Source: an uncultured Lachnospiraceae bacterium
Lineage (GTDB): Bacteria; Bacillota; Clostridia; Lachnospirales; Lachnospiraceae
DNA length: 57,215 nt
Direction of reading: 5' to 3'
NCBI GenBank assembly: GCA_944384105.1
Contig: CALWSC010000039.1
Location: forward strand, 1 to 57,215
The notes under the pieces are model-generated. The model saw nothing but the letters and a program-made list of their open reading frames with translations. It searched no databases and was not told the origin of the DNA. Position numbers and translations under genes: made by a program. Shown in pieces: positions 33,028-41,826 of this stretch (its first letter is position 1; each line of letters starts with the position of its first letter).

Positions 33028-33810
33028 ATGATATTGGACCAGATTTCGGAAAACACACGCAGGCGGTTAAAGCAGCGAAAAGCGCATCTGCCGGTTGAAG
33101 AGCTGCGGCTTATGGCAGAGCAGAGAGAAAAGAAGGAGATATCATCATTTGCCAAGTGTCTTGCCAAGCCGGGAATATCCTTTATCTGTGAGGTAAAGAA
33201 GGCTTCTCCGTCCAGAGGGCTGATCGCGCCGGAATTTCCATATGTGCAGATTGCCCGTGAGTATGAGCAGGCGGGGGCGGCTGCAGTTTCCGTGTTGACA
33301 GAGCCTGATTTTTTTCAGGGCTCTCTGACTTTTCTTAGAGAGATCCGTGCAGCAGTGCACATACCGGTACTCTGCAAAGATTTCATTGTGGATGAGTATC
33401 AGATTTACGAGGCGGCATACGCCGGAGCAGATGCAGTGCTTTTGATCTGTGAGCTGCTTGGGGAGGCTCAGTTAAAGGAATATATTCAGCTCGCGAAGAA
33501 GCTTGGTATGGATGCCCTTGTCGAAGGACATACTGAGGAGCAAATTCAAAAAGCGCTTCGTGCGGGAGCGGAAATTGTCGGTGTCAACAACAGGGATTTG
33601 AGAACGTTTGAGGTGCACATGGAGACAAGTATCCGCCTCAGGAAGCTGGTGCCTGCGGAACGCCTGTTCGTCGCTGAAAGCGGGATACGTACACCGGAGG
33701 ACATCAGCAGGCTGAGAGATCATATGGTAGATGCGGTGCTTATTGGAGAAACACTGATGCGCAGCCCGGATAAGGCGGCTGCGCTTCGGCAGATGAGCAA
33801 AAATGAATAA
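33028..33810 (+). CDS. trpC: Indole-3-glycerol phosphate synthase
   Basis: TrpC closes the indole ring from CdRP. The 260-residue TIM-barrel has the N-terminal E-V-K-K-A-S-P-S motif near 53. C-K-D-F-I-V-D-E-Y-Q-I-Y lies near 114 and G-V-N-N-R-D-L near 186; the A-E-S-G-I motif lies near 215. It is not fused with TrpF. ATG 33028 follows TAGGAGG. After it comes the only sizeable gap in the operon (121 nt). Confidence 0.97.
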   Translation: MILDQISENTRRRLKQRKAHLPVEELRLMAEQREKKEISSFAKCLAKPGISFICEVKKASPSRGLIAPEFPYVQIAREYEQAGAAAVSVLTEPDFFQGSLTFLREIRAAVHIPVLCKDFIVDEYQIYEAAYAGADAVLLICELLGEAQLKEYIQLAKKLGMDALVEGHTEEQIQKALRAGAEIVGVNNRDLRTFEVHMETSIRLRKLVPAERLFVAESGIRTPEDISRLRDHMVDAVLIGETLMRSPDKAAALRQMSKNE

Positions 33811-33931
33811 AAAAACTGAAAATATATTCAATTTAAACTGATTGTTCCGACAAACACTCTTTTGTGATAAAATAAAAAAAAGGCGCAAATTTCAGCGTCG
33901 GGGAATTTAGACTTACAAAGGAGGGTGCCTC

Positions 33932-34561
33932 ATGGGAAACACAAAGATTAAAATCTGCGGAATTACGAGAATTTGTGAGATTAACTGGCTTAATGAGTTT
34001 GAACCGGACTATGCCGGATTTGTATTTGCCAGGAGCAGAAGGAGGATTTCACTGGAAGAACTGCAGATATTCAGGAAATTTTTAAGCCCCAGGATCAAAG
34101 CGGTCGGCGTGTTTGTAAACGCCGCACCCAACCTTATTGCAGATCTGCTGGAAGAAGGGCTTTTGGATGCTGCCCAGCTTCATGGTACGGAAACCCCGGA
34201 GGAGATTGAAATGCTGAAGCGCAGAACCGATAAACCAGTCATTAAGGCCGTCTCCGTAAGCAGCATACAGGATGTGATACGTGCGCAGCAGTATCCTGTG
34301 GACTATTTGCTGTATGATCGGGAACAGGGGGGTACCGGGCAGAGTTTTGAGTGGGATTTGCTGGAACAATGTGACATACAAAGACGCCCGTTTTTCATGG
34401 CAGGCGGCATCAGCAGTGCAAATGTAGGAGAGGTGATCAGGAGATTTCATCCCTATGCCGTGGATGTCAGCAGCTCTGTGGAAAGCCAGGGGAAAAAGGA
34501 CAGAGAAAAGATACTGGAATTTATAAGGAGTGTTAGAAATGCAGAAGGGACGATTCGGTGA
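33932..34561 (+). CDS. trpF: Phosphoribosylanthranilate isomerase
   Basis: TrpF converts PRA to CdRP by an Amadori rearrangement. The 209-residue TIM-barrel has K-I-C-G-I-T (catalytic Cys near residue 9), Q-L-H-G near 87, the D in L-L-Y-D-R near 128 and V-D-V-S-S-S-V-E near 178. ATG 33932 has AAAGGAGG upstream. It overlaps trpB by 23 nt, implying coupled translation. Confidence 0.95.
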   Translation: MGNTKIKICGITRICEINWLNEFEPDYAGFVFARSRRRISLEELQIFRKFLSPRIKAVGVFVNAAPNLIADLLEEGLLDAAQLHGTETPEEIEMLKRRTDKPVIKAVSVSSIQDVIRAQQYPVDYLLYDREQGGTGQSFEWDLLEQCDIQRRPFFMAGGISSANVGEVIRRFHPYAVDVSSSVESQGKKDREKILEFIRSVRNAEGTIR

Positions 34562-35723
34562 GTACGGAGGTCAATATATTCCGGAAACCCTGATGAACGA
34601 AGTGATACGCCTGGAAGAGTACTATGAGAATTGCAAAAACGATCCGGAATTTATGCAGGAGCTGGATACCCTGTTGAGAGAATACGCAGGCAGACCTTCG
34701 CTTTTATATTATGCCGGGAAGATGACGGAACAGCTCGGAGGTGCAAAAGTTTATCTGAAGCGTGAAGACTTAAACCATACAGGGTCCCATAAGATCAATA
34801 ATGTGCTGGGGCAGGTACTTCTGGCAAAGAAGATGGGAAAAACGAGAGTGATCGCGGAGACCGGCGCAGGACAGCACGGTGTGGCGACCGCCACGGCGGC
34901 AGCTCTGCTGGGAATGGAATGCGAGATTTTTATGGGAAAGGAAGATACAGACCGCCAGGCACTCAACGTATACCGCATGGAGCTTTTGGGAGCAAAGGTA
35001 CATCCCGTGACCAGCGGTACTCAGACACTCAAAGATGCAGTCAATGAGACGATGCGGGAATGGGTGAGCCGCGTGGATGACACGCTGTACGTTTTGGGCT
35101 CCGTTATGGGTCCGCATCCGTTTCCAACGATAGTGCGCGATTTTCAAAGTGTGATCAGCCGGGAGGCGAGAAAACAGATTTTGGAAAAAGAAGGCAAGCT
35201 GCCGGCGGCAGTTTTTGCCTGTGTTGGCGGCGGCAGCAACGCGATGGGAATGTTTTATAATTTTATCGGAGACGAGAGTGTGCGGCTGATTGGCTGCGAA
35301 GCTGCGGGCAGAGGAGTCGATACGGCATTTCACGCGGCGACAATGGCAAAAGGTGAGAAGGGCATTTTCCACGGCATGAAGTCATATTTCTGTCAGGACG
35401 GGTTCGGACAGATCGCTCCGGTGTATTCGATTTCTGCAGGGCTTGACTATCCGGGGATAGGACCGGAGCACGCGTATCTAAGAGAAATTGGGCGTGCAGA
35501 ATATTATCCGGTAACGGATGATGAGGCGGTGGAAGCATTTGAATATCTGGCACGGACAGAGGGTATTATCTGTGCGATTGAGAGCGCGCATGCCGCAGCG
35601 TATGCGAGAAAGATTGTACCGCAGCTTCCGAAAGACGAGAATGTTATTATCTGCCTATCCGGAAGAGGCGATAAGGATGTGGCAGCAATAGCGCGATACA
35701 GAGGGAGGGATATCCATGAGTAA
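34539..35723 (+). CDS. trpB: Tryptophan synthase beta chain
   Basis: TrpB is a PLP enzyme that condenses indole with serine. The 394-residue protein has the PLP lysine in H-K-I-N-N (near residue 84), E-T-G-A-G-Q-H-G near 106, and the phosphate-binding G-G-G-S-N near 230. It is the standard TrpB1 type. ATG 34539 has AAGGAG 9 nt upstream and is preferred over the GTG three codons earlier. It forms the alpha2-beta2 complex with TrpA, whose gene overlaps by 8 nt. Confidence 0.97.
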   Translation: MQKGRFGEYGGQYIPETLMNEVIRLEEYYENCKNDPEFMQELDTLLREYAGRPSLLYYAGKMTEQLGGAKVYLKREDLNHTGSHKINNVLGQVLLAKKMGKTRVIAETGAGQHGVATATAAALLGMECEIFMGKEDTDRQALNVYRMELLGAKVHPVTSGTQTLKDAVNETMREWVSRVDDTLYVLGSVMGPHPFPTIVRDFQSVISREARKQILEKEGKLPAAVFACVGGGSNAMGMFYNFIGDESVRLIGCEAAGRGVDTAFHAATMAKGEKGIFHGMKSYFCQDGFGQIAPVYSISAGLDYPGIGPEHAYLREIGRAEYYPVTDDEAVEAFEYLARTEGIICAIESAHAAAYARKIVPQLPKDENVIICLSGRGDKDVAAIARYRGRDIHE

Positions 35724-36492
35724 AATAGGCAAGGCGTTTGAAGGGCGGAAGGCATTCATCGGATTTCTGACCGCAGGAGATCCCTCGCTGGAGAAAACGG
35801 AGGAGTATATACTTGCAATGGAACAAGCCGGTGCCGACCTCATTGAAATAGGAATTCCATTCTCTGATCCGATTGCTGAGGGGATTGTTATTCAGGAGGC
35901 AAATATCCGTGCGCTGAAAAATGGTGTGAATGCAGAACAGATTTTTCATATGGTTGAGAGACTGCGTAAAAAAACAGAGATACCGCTCGTATTTCTGACG
36001 TATATGAATCCGATTTATCACTATGGATATGCAGAATTCTTTGAGCGGGCAAAGCAGGCAGGGCTGGACGGTGTGATTATCCCCGACCTTCCGTTTGAAG
36101 AGAAGAGTGAGCTGAAGGCAGATGCGGAGAGAAATGATATAGATTTGATATCGCTGATTGCTCCCACATCACAAAAGCGTATTGAAATGATCGCATCGGA
36201 AGCAACAGGATTTCTCTATGTGGTATCATCTTTAGGTGTGACCGGAATGCGCAGCGAAATTAAGACAGATTTATCGTCAATTCTTACGGCTATACGCCGG
36301 GTGACAGATCTGCCGGCAGCGGTTGGATTCGGTATCAATACGCCGGAGCAGGCTGCTGCGATCGGAGCGGAAGCAGACGGCGTGATTGTGGGAAGCGCGA
36401 TTGTCAAGATTATAGAAAAGTATGGTAATGAGGCAGCAAAACCGGTTTATGAATATGTCAAAAGAATGAAAGATGCGCTGACGCAAAAATAA
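35716..36492 (+). CDS. trpA: Tryptophan synthase alpha chain
   Basis: TrpA splits indole glycerol phosphate to indole and glyceraldehyde 3-phosphate and channels indole to TrpB. The 258-residue TIM-barrel has the catalytic E in [11 protein letters not shown] near 46 and the D in G-V-I-I-P-D-L-P near 120. It is the last gene of trpEGDCFBA and is followed by a hairpin at 36503-36529. Confidence 0.97.
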   Translation: MSKIGKAFEGRKAFIGFLTAGDPSLEKTEEYILAMEQAGADLIEIGIPFSDPIAEGIVIQEANIRALKNGVNAEQIFHMVERLRKKTEIPLVFLTYMNPIYHYGYAEFFERAKQAGLDGVIIPDLPFEEKSELKADAERNDIDLISLIAPTSQKRIEMIASEATGFLYVVSSLGVTGMRSEIKTDLSSILTAIRRVTDLPAAVGFGINTPEQAAAIGAEADGVIVGSAIVKIIEKYGNEAAKPVYEYVKRMKDALTQK

Positions 36493-36502
36493 AATATTAA
36501 CC

Positions 36503-36535
36503 AGGGGAGACGTATAAAGTGCCTCCCCTATTCTT
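36503..36535. terminator. Hairpin terminator after trpA
   Basis: AGGGGAGAC (36503-36511) pairs with GCCTCCCCT (36521-36529), one mismatch, followed by ATTCTT. It is shared with the convergent small gene. Confidence 0.6.
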
Positions 36536-36791
36536 CGATAATCTGAATCTCGAGATAGTCAAAGTCGATGGAATCAATGAAATTATCGCTTGAGAACCTC
36601 GTCTTGCCGCGGCGTTTAAATTCGTCAATGTTATGGTCGAGCCAGAGCGGCTTGCTCAGATCCCACAGACGGCAGAGCTCATCGAGCGCGTGAAAGATTT
36701 TGTGCGTGCGCGTATCGTCTGATTCATCGCAGACAACCGTATCTTTCAGCATCCGGTTCTCCTTCCAGATTTTACCCCACATTCGGAACAT
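36528..36791 (-). CDS. Small conserved-looking protein of unknown function
   Basis: This 87-residue soluble, charged protein begins M-F-R-M-W-G-K-I-W and has an L-W-D-L-S-K-P-L-W-L segment near 48-57. No family or motif is recognised. ATG 36791 has GAAGGGAG about 8 nt upstream, and a good promoter stands about 50 bp further, so it is likely a real gene. It is convergent with trpA. No function can be given. Confidence 0.7.
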   Translation of the reverse strand: MFRMWGKIWKENRMLKDTVVCDESDDTRTHKIFHALDELCRLWDLSKPLWLDHNIDEFKRRGKTRFSSDNFIDSIDFDYLEIQIIEE

Positions 36792-36842
36792 GAAAAATCT
36801 CCCTTCGTACAGCATATGGTTCATCAGTTTCAGACAGATTTC

Positions 36843-36871
36843 AGTATAACCCAAAAAGAGGTGTGTGTAAA
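36843..36871 (-). promoter_or_regulatory. Promoter of the 87-residue protein gene
   Basis: Minus strand TTTACA (36866-36871) and TATACT (36843-36848) are separated by 17 bp. Confidence 0.65.
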
Positions 36872-36934
36872 GAAGTGTAATAGTCCAGCGAGACCAAACC
36901 GCTGCAAAGAATTTTTTCAGACCGCTTGTTAGGC

Positions 36935-36964
36935 TTGTTTAACCGGGGGATGAGAGTCTATAAT
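36935..36964 (+). promoter_or_regulatory. Promoter of the ferredoxin gene
   Basis: TTGTTT (36935-36940) and a perfect TATAAT (36959-36964) are separated by 18 bp. Confidence 0.6.
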
Positions 36965-37005
36965 GATAGCCATAAATAACAATACCATGGCGGAGGAAAA
37001 GACAA

Positions 37006-37398
37006 ATGAAGAAATTAGTGGTTACCGATAAGACAAAGTGTATGGCATGTCTGGAGTGCGTGAGAGCCTGCTCAGTAGCATTCTATAAGGAGTTTGATCC
37101 GGCAAAATCCTGCATTCAGATCGTGGAGGGGAAGACAAAGGGCAGCATTAAGACAAATGTCTGCATTCAGTGCGGAAAGTGTGCGAGAACCTGTGAGTAC
37201 GGAGCGATCAAGCAGAACGCGAAGGGCGTGTACATGATCGACAAGAAGCTCTGCACAGGATGCGGCAAGTGCGTAGAGGCATGTCCGATGGGCGTTATGG
37301 TTAAGGCTCCGGAGAAGGAGATTACATCCAAGTGTATCGCCTGCGGAATCTGCGCAAAGGCATGTCCGATGGGAATTCTCGAGGTGAAAGAGAGCTAA
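37006..37398 (+). CDS. Four-cluster 4Fe-4S ferredoxin-type protein
   Basis: This 130-residue protein has four C-x-x-C-x-x-C-x-x-x-C motifs (starting at about residues 13, 50, 80 and 106), enough for up to four [4Fe-4S] clusters. The layout resembles electron-transfer subunits of the HycB/CooF type. No catalytic partner is adjacent, so it probably serves as a stand-alone carrier. ATG 37006 has GGAGGAAA upstream. It has its own promoter and terminator, so it is monocistronic. Confidence 0.88.
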   Translation: MKKLVVTDKTKCMACLECVRACSVAFYKEFDPAKSCIQIVEGKTKGSIKTNVCIQCGKCARTCEYGAIKQNAKGVYMIDKKLCTGCGKCVEACPMGVMVKAPEKEITSKCIACGICAKACPMGILEVKES

Positions 37399-37407
37399 GA
37401 ATTACAG

Positions 37408-37452
37408 TAAATAGGGACAGCTGCTGAGTGCCAGCGGCTGTCCTATTTATCT
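37408..37452 (+). terminator. Intrinsic terminator of the ferredoxin gene
   Basis: A stem of about 17 bp (AAATAGG-GACAGC... with ...GCTGTCCTATTT, one bulge) is followed by a short T-rich stretch. Confidence 0.6.
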
Positions 37453-37480
37453 TGACAAGCAGCTTTAAATGAGTTATATT
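37452..37480 (+). promoter_or_regulatory. Promoter of the GntR/ABC operon
   Basis: A perfect TTGACA (37452-37457) and TATATT (37475-37480) are separated by 17 bp. Confidence 0.8.
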
Positions 37481-37483
37481 CAA

Positions 37484-37514
37484 AGTGTACTAAGAACATT
37501 AATACACTTAGTAC
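37484..37514 (+). promoter_or_regulatory. YtrA-type GntR operator
   Basis: AGTGTA (37484-37489) and TACACT (37503-37508) are separated by exactly 13 nt, the form described for YtrA of Bacillus subtilis. An overlapping longer repeat pairs GTACTAAG (37487-37494) with CTTAGTAC (37507-37514). It starts 3 bp after the -10 box and precedes the GntR gene, so the regulator should repress its own operon. Confidence 0.8.
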
Positions 37515-37541
37515 AGAATACCGCAGAAGGGAGGTTTTTTC

Positions 37542-37916
37542 TTGATTGTGATTGATTATCAGGACAGAAGACCGCTCTATGAGCAGATTGTCGAGAAGTT
37601 CCAGCTTCTGATCCTGAAAGGGGTTCTGGAAGCAGGCGAACAGATGCCGTCTGTGCGCCGCCTGGCGGCGGATCTGGCGATTAACCCGAATACGATCCAG
37701 AGAGCATATGCAATGCTTGAGCAGCAGGGCTACATCTATTCCGTGAAGGGGAGGGGGAATTTTGTCTCCGGAAAGGGAAGCCTTCTGGGAGAAAAACGCG
37801 AGAGTTATTGGAAAGAATTTGCGCAGGTGCTTGAGAAGGGGCGGCAGATAGGTATCGGGAAACAGGACTTTATTCAAAAGATTGAGGAATACTGGAAGGA
37901 GGGATCGTATGATTGA
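37542..37916 (+). CDS. GntR family regulator, YtrA subfamily
   Basis: This 124-residue protein has an N-terminal winged helix (about 10-75) with the GntR pattern: P-L-Y-E-Q-I-V, P-S-V-R-R-L-A, N-P-N-T-I-Q-R-A-Y and G-R-G-N-F-V. A short C-terminal helical part (about 80-124) as in YtrA replaces a large ligand domain. It is likely the repressor of the following ABC transporter, acting on the operator at 37484-37514. The start is a TTG at 37542 with AAGGGAGG upstream. It overlaps the ATPase gene by 8 nt. Confidence 0.92.
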   Translation: MIVIDYQDRRPLYEQIVEKFQLLILKGVLEAGEQMPSVRRLAADLAINPNTIQRAYAMLEQQGYIYSVKGRGNFVSGKGSLLGEKRESYWKEFAQVLEKGRQIGIGKQDFIQKIEEYWKEGSYD

Positions 37917-38808
37917 GCTGAGAGGAATCAGCAAGAAATTTGACGATGTCATCGCGCTGACGGATGTGAGCGGCACAATTCGTGAGGGCAGCGTCTTTGG
38001 GCTGGTAGGAACGAACGGAGCAGGAAAGAGTACCTGCCTGCGTATGATTTCCGGTGTATTAAAGCCCGATGCAGGGGAGGTTCTTGTAGATGAGAAGAAT
38101 GTATATGAGGACGCGGAGATCCGGGGGAATCTGTTTTTCATCTCCGATGACCCATATTACTTTCCAAATGCGACGCCGCGCGAGATGATGCGATACTACG
38201 CGGCTTATTATAATGGATATGACCGTGAGCGCTTCTCGGAACTGATGGGTAAATTCGGACTCCAGGAGACGAGGAAGATCCGCACGTTTTCCAAGGGAAT
38301 GAAAAAGCAGCTCAGCGTAATTTTAGGCATCTGTGCGAACACGAAGTATCTGATCTGCGACGAGACATTCGACGGTCTGGATCCGGTGATGCGCCAGGCG
38401 GTAAAAAGTATCTTTGCAGTGGAGATGATGAACCGGGATTTTACTCCTGTGATTGCTTCCCACAACCTGCGGGAGCTCGAGGATCTCTGTGATCATGTTG
38501 GGCTGCTGCACAGGGGCGGGATGCTGCTTTCGAAGGATGTCGAGGAATTAAAGAGCGGTCTGCACCGTATCCAGTGCGCTGTAAAGCAGGAGGAGAAAGA
38601 GCAGCTGCTCGCGGCTCTGCAGGTCGTGAAGATGGAGCAGAGGGGATCTCTGCTGATGCTGACCGTACGCGGGGAAGAGCGGCAGATACAGGCGGTGATT
38701 CAGCAGGTACATCCCGTATTTGCAGAGATTATACCGCTGACACTGGAAGAAATTTTCGTGAGCGAAACGGAGGTGGCTGGATATGACGTCAAAGATCTCT
38801 TATTTTAA
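37909..38808 (+). CDS. ABC transporter ATP-binding protein
   Basis: The 299-residue ATPase has Walker A G-T-N-G-A-G-K-S-T near 36, and Walker B followed by the catalytic glutamate replaced in part (L-I-C-D-E-T near 149). The signature is degenerate, F-S-K-G-M-K-K-Q instead of L-S-G-G-Q. This signature form is common in YtrB/EcsA-like drug or peptide exporters. It acts with the membrane protein encoded next, which it overlaps by 26 nt. The substrate is unknown. Confidence 0.92.
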   Translation: MIELRGISKKFDDVIALTDVSGTIREGSVFGLVGTNGAGKSTCLRMISGVLKPDAGEVLVDEKNVYEDAEIRGNLFFISDDPYYFPNATPREMMRYYAAYYNGYDRERFSELMGKFGLQETRKIRTFSKGMKKQLSVILGICANTKYLICDETFDGLDPVMRQAVKSIFAVEMMNRDFTPVIASHNLRELEDLCDHVGLLHRGGMLLSKDVEELKSGLHRIQCAVKQEEKEQLLAALQVVKMEQRGSLLMLTVRGEERQIQAVIQQVHPVFAEIIPLTLEEIFVSETEVAGYDVKDLLF

Positions 38809-40894
38809 CATAATGCGGCAGTCGGCAAGGCAGAGAATCTGGTACGGCGCATGTATGGCTCTGGTACTGTTTATTGCTCTTCCGGTCGCGGCAATGCTGC
38901 ATTTCTCCGGTGACGCGGCGGAGCTGGCCAAAAGAGGTGTCTCGGATGCAGGTTATATTCTGGATAATATGAAAACAGACTTTCGTGCTTTTGTGGGAGG
39001 CGGCTATCCACTGACTTCGATTGCTGTGGGAGCGGGAGCCCTGCTTGCGGCGTGGTCGGGACTGTCGTATCTGCATTCCTCCAGAAATCTGGATCTGATG
39101 CACAGCCTTCCGGTGAAGAGAGAGAAGATTTTCATGGCGCAGACCGGCGCGTCGCTGCTTTTATTCGCAGTTCCGTATGCGGCCAATCTGCTGCTGGTAA
39201 GCATCCTGGGTGCGCTTCTTGGAATCTATGAGCCGGATATGGCTGGTATAAGTCTGGCAGCATTTTTCGTGCACCTGATTTTCTTCCTGGCGGTTTATTT
39301 CTTCGGCTCAGCGGCAATGCTGCTGACCGGAAAGCTGCTGGCAGGAATACTGGGCAGCCTGGTGCTTCTGGGATATTTGCCTGGTGCAGCACTGCTGCTT
39401 TGGCAGCTTCCATCTATATTCTATTCCACCTACAGCCGGGCATCCCGCAGTGCTGAGATGGCGGTGAGTGCTGCAGTGTACAGCTCCCCGGTATGCAGCC
39501 TGGGCGATTTCTGTGTAAGAGCCGGGAAAATGGGGAAGCCGGGAGCATATTGGAGATTTTTCAGTGATAAGGGCTGGGAGCTTCTGGCTTTCGGTGCAGC
39601 CGCCGGGCTTGTGATGGGAGCGCTGTCATGGTATCTGGCAAGGATCCGCCCGTCCGAGGGCGCAGGGCATTCCCTTGTATTTCGCAGAACAGAGGGCGCA
39701 TTCAAGCTGGCGCTGCTGCCTGTTCTGGGAATCGCCGGAGGGCAGTTCTTCCTCAGTCTGGGTGAGTTAAATGGCGGCGCAAGGGATGCCTGGTTTTGGT
39801 TTGGCATTGTGTTTTCACTTATTATATGCAGTGCTCTGATCGAGATTATTTATCACTTTGACAGGAATAGACTTCTGGATCACAAGCTGTGTACCGGTAT
39901 AGCGATTCTTCTGACCGTAGGAATAGGGGCATGGTTTCAGATGGATCTGGGCGGCTTTGACAATTTCCTGCCGGCTGCCTCCAGGGTGAAGGCGATGGCA
40001 GTCAGTTATTATAACTGGTATGGGTCGGTTATGACTGAAGACGGAGAGATGGATGTGCAGACGTACCTGGAAAAATACGGCATGATGGAAGCGTTTGATC
40101 CGATCTATCGGCTCGCTCAGGAGGGCGTGGATGCAGTCAGAGGCGGGGCGCCGGAGGACACGCAGATGACCGGGATAACAGTGATCTATCAGATGGAAAA
40201 CGGGCAGATAAAGCAGAGAGAATATGAGATACCGACAGCGGCGCTGAGAGAGACGGAGGCACTGTTATATGAACAGGAGGCATACCGAAATGTCATGTTC
40301 CCGATCCTGACGAGAGATCCCGATGCGGTAAGGGTTATGGATGTACACGATCCGGCTGTCTCAGTAGATCTGATGCAGATGAGTTCGGAAGAGAGCGCGG
40401 AACTTGTGAGAACGTATCAGGAGGAGCTTTCAACCATGAGTTATGAACAGCTTCTGGAGCCTGCATCCGCGATTCTGCGATTCTGTGACCCGGACGGAAG
40501 CTGGATTGGGAATGGACTTCCGGTCAGCAGATATTTTGAAAGGACGCTTGCCGTCTTAAAGGAGAGAGGCTACGTGCCGGATGCTTCTCTAAATAATATT
40601 AAGATCAGCAGTATTACGGTGAACTGCCGCCCTACGGATAAGGATGGAACGGAATCGGAGGCAGAAAGTTCCGACAGCGCAGTCTATACTCTGCCGGATG
40701 ATATTGAAGCTGTGCGGAAGAATCTGGTCTGGGATGAGAATAACTGGCTGCTGGGACTATCGGATACCTTTGAACAGGATATTCTTGTGGATGTGGAGGG
40801 CATAAACGCTCAGGGAGAGTCTGTATATATAAGCTGCCGGTATCCGCGTGGAAAAATTCCGGAACCGGTGAAAGAATTCTGCGGATTAGACTAA
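38783..40894 (+). CDS. ABC transporter permease with DUF6449-like C-terminal domain
   Basis: This 703-residue protein has an N-terminal membrane part with about 8 hydrophobic helices (about 18-380). It is followed by a soluble extracytoplasmic or membrane-distal domain (about 390-703) resembling DUF6449, found in Lachnospiraceae permeases. It forms the membrane half of the YtrA-regulated transporter. ATG 38783 overlaps the ATPase gene. Systems of this regulon in Bacillus respond to cell-wall-active antibiotics. That role is only a possibility here. Confidence 0.82.
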   Translation: MTSKISYFNIMRQSARQRIWYGACMALVLFIALPVAAMLHFSGDAAELAKRGVSDAGYILDNMKTDFRAFVGGGYPLTSIAVGAGALLAAWSGLSYLHSSRNLDLMHSLPVKREKIFMAQTGASLLLFAVPYAANLLLVSILGALLGIYEPDMAGISLAAFFVHLIFFLAVYFFGSAAMLLTGKLLAGILGSLVLLGYLPGAALLLWQLPSIFYSTYSRASRSAEMAVSAAVYSSPVCSLGDFCVRAGKMGKPGAYWRFFSDKGWELLAFGAAAGLVMGALSWYLARIRPSEGAGHSLVFRRTEGAFKLALLPVLGIAGGQFFLSLGELNGGARDAWFWFGIVFSLIICSALIEIIYHFDRNRLLDHKLCTGIAILLTVGIGAWFQMDLGGFDNFLPAASRVKAMAVSYYNWYGSVMTEDGEMDVQTYLEKYGMMEAFDPIYRLAQEGVDAVRGGAPEDTQMTGITVIYQMENGQIKQREYEIPTAALRETEALLYEQEAYRNVMFPILTRDPDAVRVMDVHDPAVSVDLMQMSSEESAELVRTYQEELSTMSYEQLLEPASAILRFCDPDGSWIGNGLPVSRYFERTLAVLKERGYVPDASLNNIKISSITVNCRPTDKDGTESEAESSDSAVYTLPDDIEAVRKNLVWDENNWLLGLSDTFEQDILVDVEGINAQGESVYISCRYPRGKIPEPVKEFCGLD

Positions 40895-40906
40895 AAAAGA
40901 AGAAAG

Positions 40907-40960
40907 AGAACGCCTTCTGTCGGAAAACATAAAGGGAAGCCGGCAGGGGGCGTTCTTTAT
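40907..40960 (+). terminator. Terminator of the GntR/ABC operon
   Basis: AGAACGCC (40907-40914) pairs with GGCGTTCT (40949-40956). Inner pairing (CTGTCGG/CCGGCAG) extends the stem, and a TTTAT tail follows. Confidence 0.7.
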
Positions 40961-41107
40961 ATCGGCAAAACGCCTGGATATCCTAAGAAATTCTTAATCT
41001 TTTCCCCCGAATTTATAAAGAAATATCTGATATAGTAATTTCAGAAACAAGAAATAGCTGGCATCCTCTCCCGGAGTCGGTTATACTGTAAGGCGAGGTG
41101 ATGAAAA

Positions 41108-41803
41108 ATGATAAACATATTAGTATGTGACGACGACAAAGAGATCGTAGATGCGATCGAAATCTATCTTTCCCAGGAGGGATACCATATTTTGAAGGCT
41201 TATGACGGGATGCAGGCTGTACAGATGCTCCAGAAGGAGGATGTGCAGCTATTGATTATTGATGTCATGATGCCGAAGCTTGACGGAATCCGGGCGACAC
41301 TTAAAATTCGTGAGTACAGCAGCATTCCGATCATTATACTTTCAGCAAAATCCGAGGACGTGGATAAGATTTTGGGACTGAATATCGGGGCGGACGACTA
41401 TGTGACAAAGCCCTTTAACCCTCTGGAACTGGTGGCGAGAGTCAAGTCACAGATCCGCAGATACACGAAGCTTGGAAACATGAATACAGAAGAAAGTCAG
41501 GCAGTCTATAAGACGGGCGGTCTGATGGTGAACGACGACCTCAAGGAAGTGACTGTGGATGGGGAGCCTGTAAAGCTGACCCCGATCGAATACAATATAT
41601 TGCTATTGATGATGAAGAACCAGGGAAAAGTATTTTCAATCGAACAGATCTATGAGAGTATCTGGAACGAACAGGCGATCGGCGCTGACAATACCGTCGC
41701 CGTCCATATCCGGCATATCCGGGAAAAGATTGAGATCAATCCCAAGGAGCCCAGATATTTGAAGGTAGTCTGGGGGATCGGATATAAGATTGAGAAGCTC
41801 TGA
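41108..41803 (+). CDS. OmpR-family response regulator
   Basis: The 231-residue protein has a receiver domain (1-115) with the acidic pocket D8-D9-D10, phospho-acceptor D52 (I-I-D-V-M-M-P) and K in V-T-K-P-F-N-P near 103. A winged-helix DNA-binding domain lies at about 135-230. It is encoded directly before its kinase (23 nt gap). ATG 41108 follows a GGCGAGGTGATG site. The target genes are unknown; the ABC operon upstream is a candidate by position only. Confidence 0.95.
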   Translation: MINILVCDDDKEIVDAIEIYLSQEGYHILKAYDGMQAVQMLQKEDVQLLIIDVMMPKLDGIRATLKIREYSSIPIIILSAKSEDVDKILGLNIGADDYVTKPFNPLELVARVKSQIRRYTKLGNMNTEESQAVYKTGGLMVNDDLKEVTVDGEPVKLTPIEYNILLLMMKNQGKVFSIEQIYESIWNEQAIGADNTVAVHIRHIREKIEINPKEPRYLKVVWGIGYKIEKL

Positions 41804-41826
41804 CCCTGTATTGAGGAGGAGTGTAT

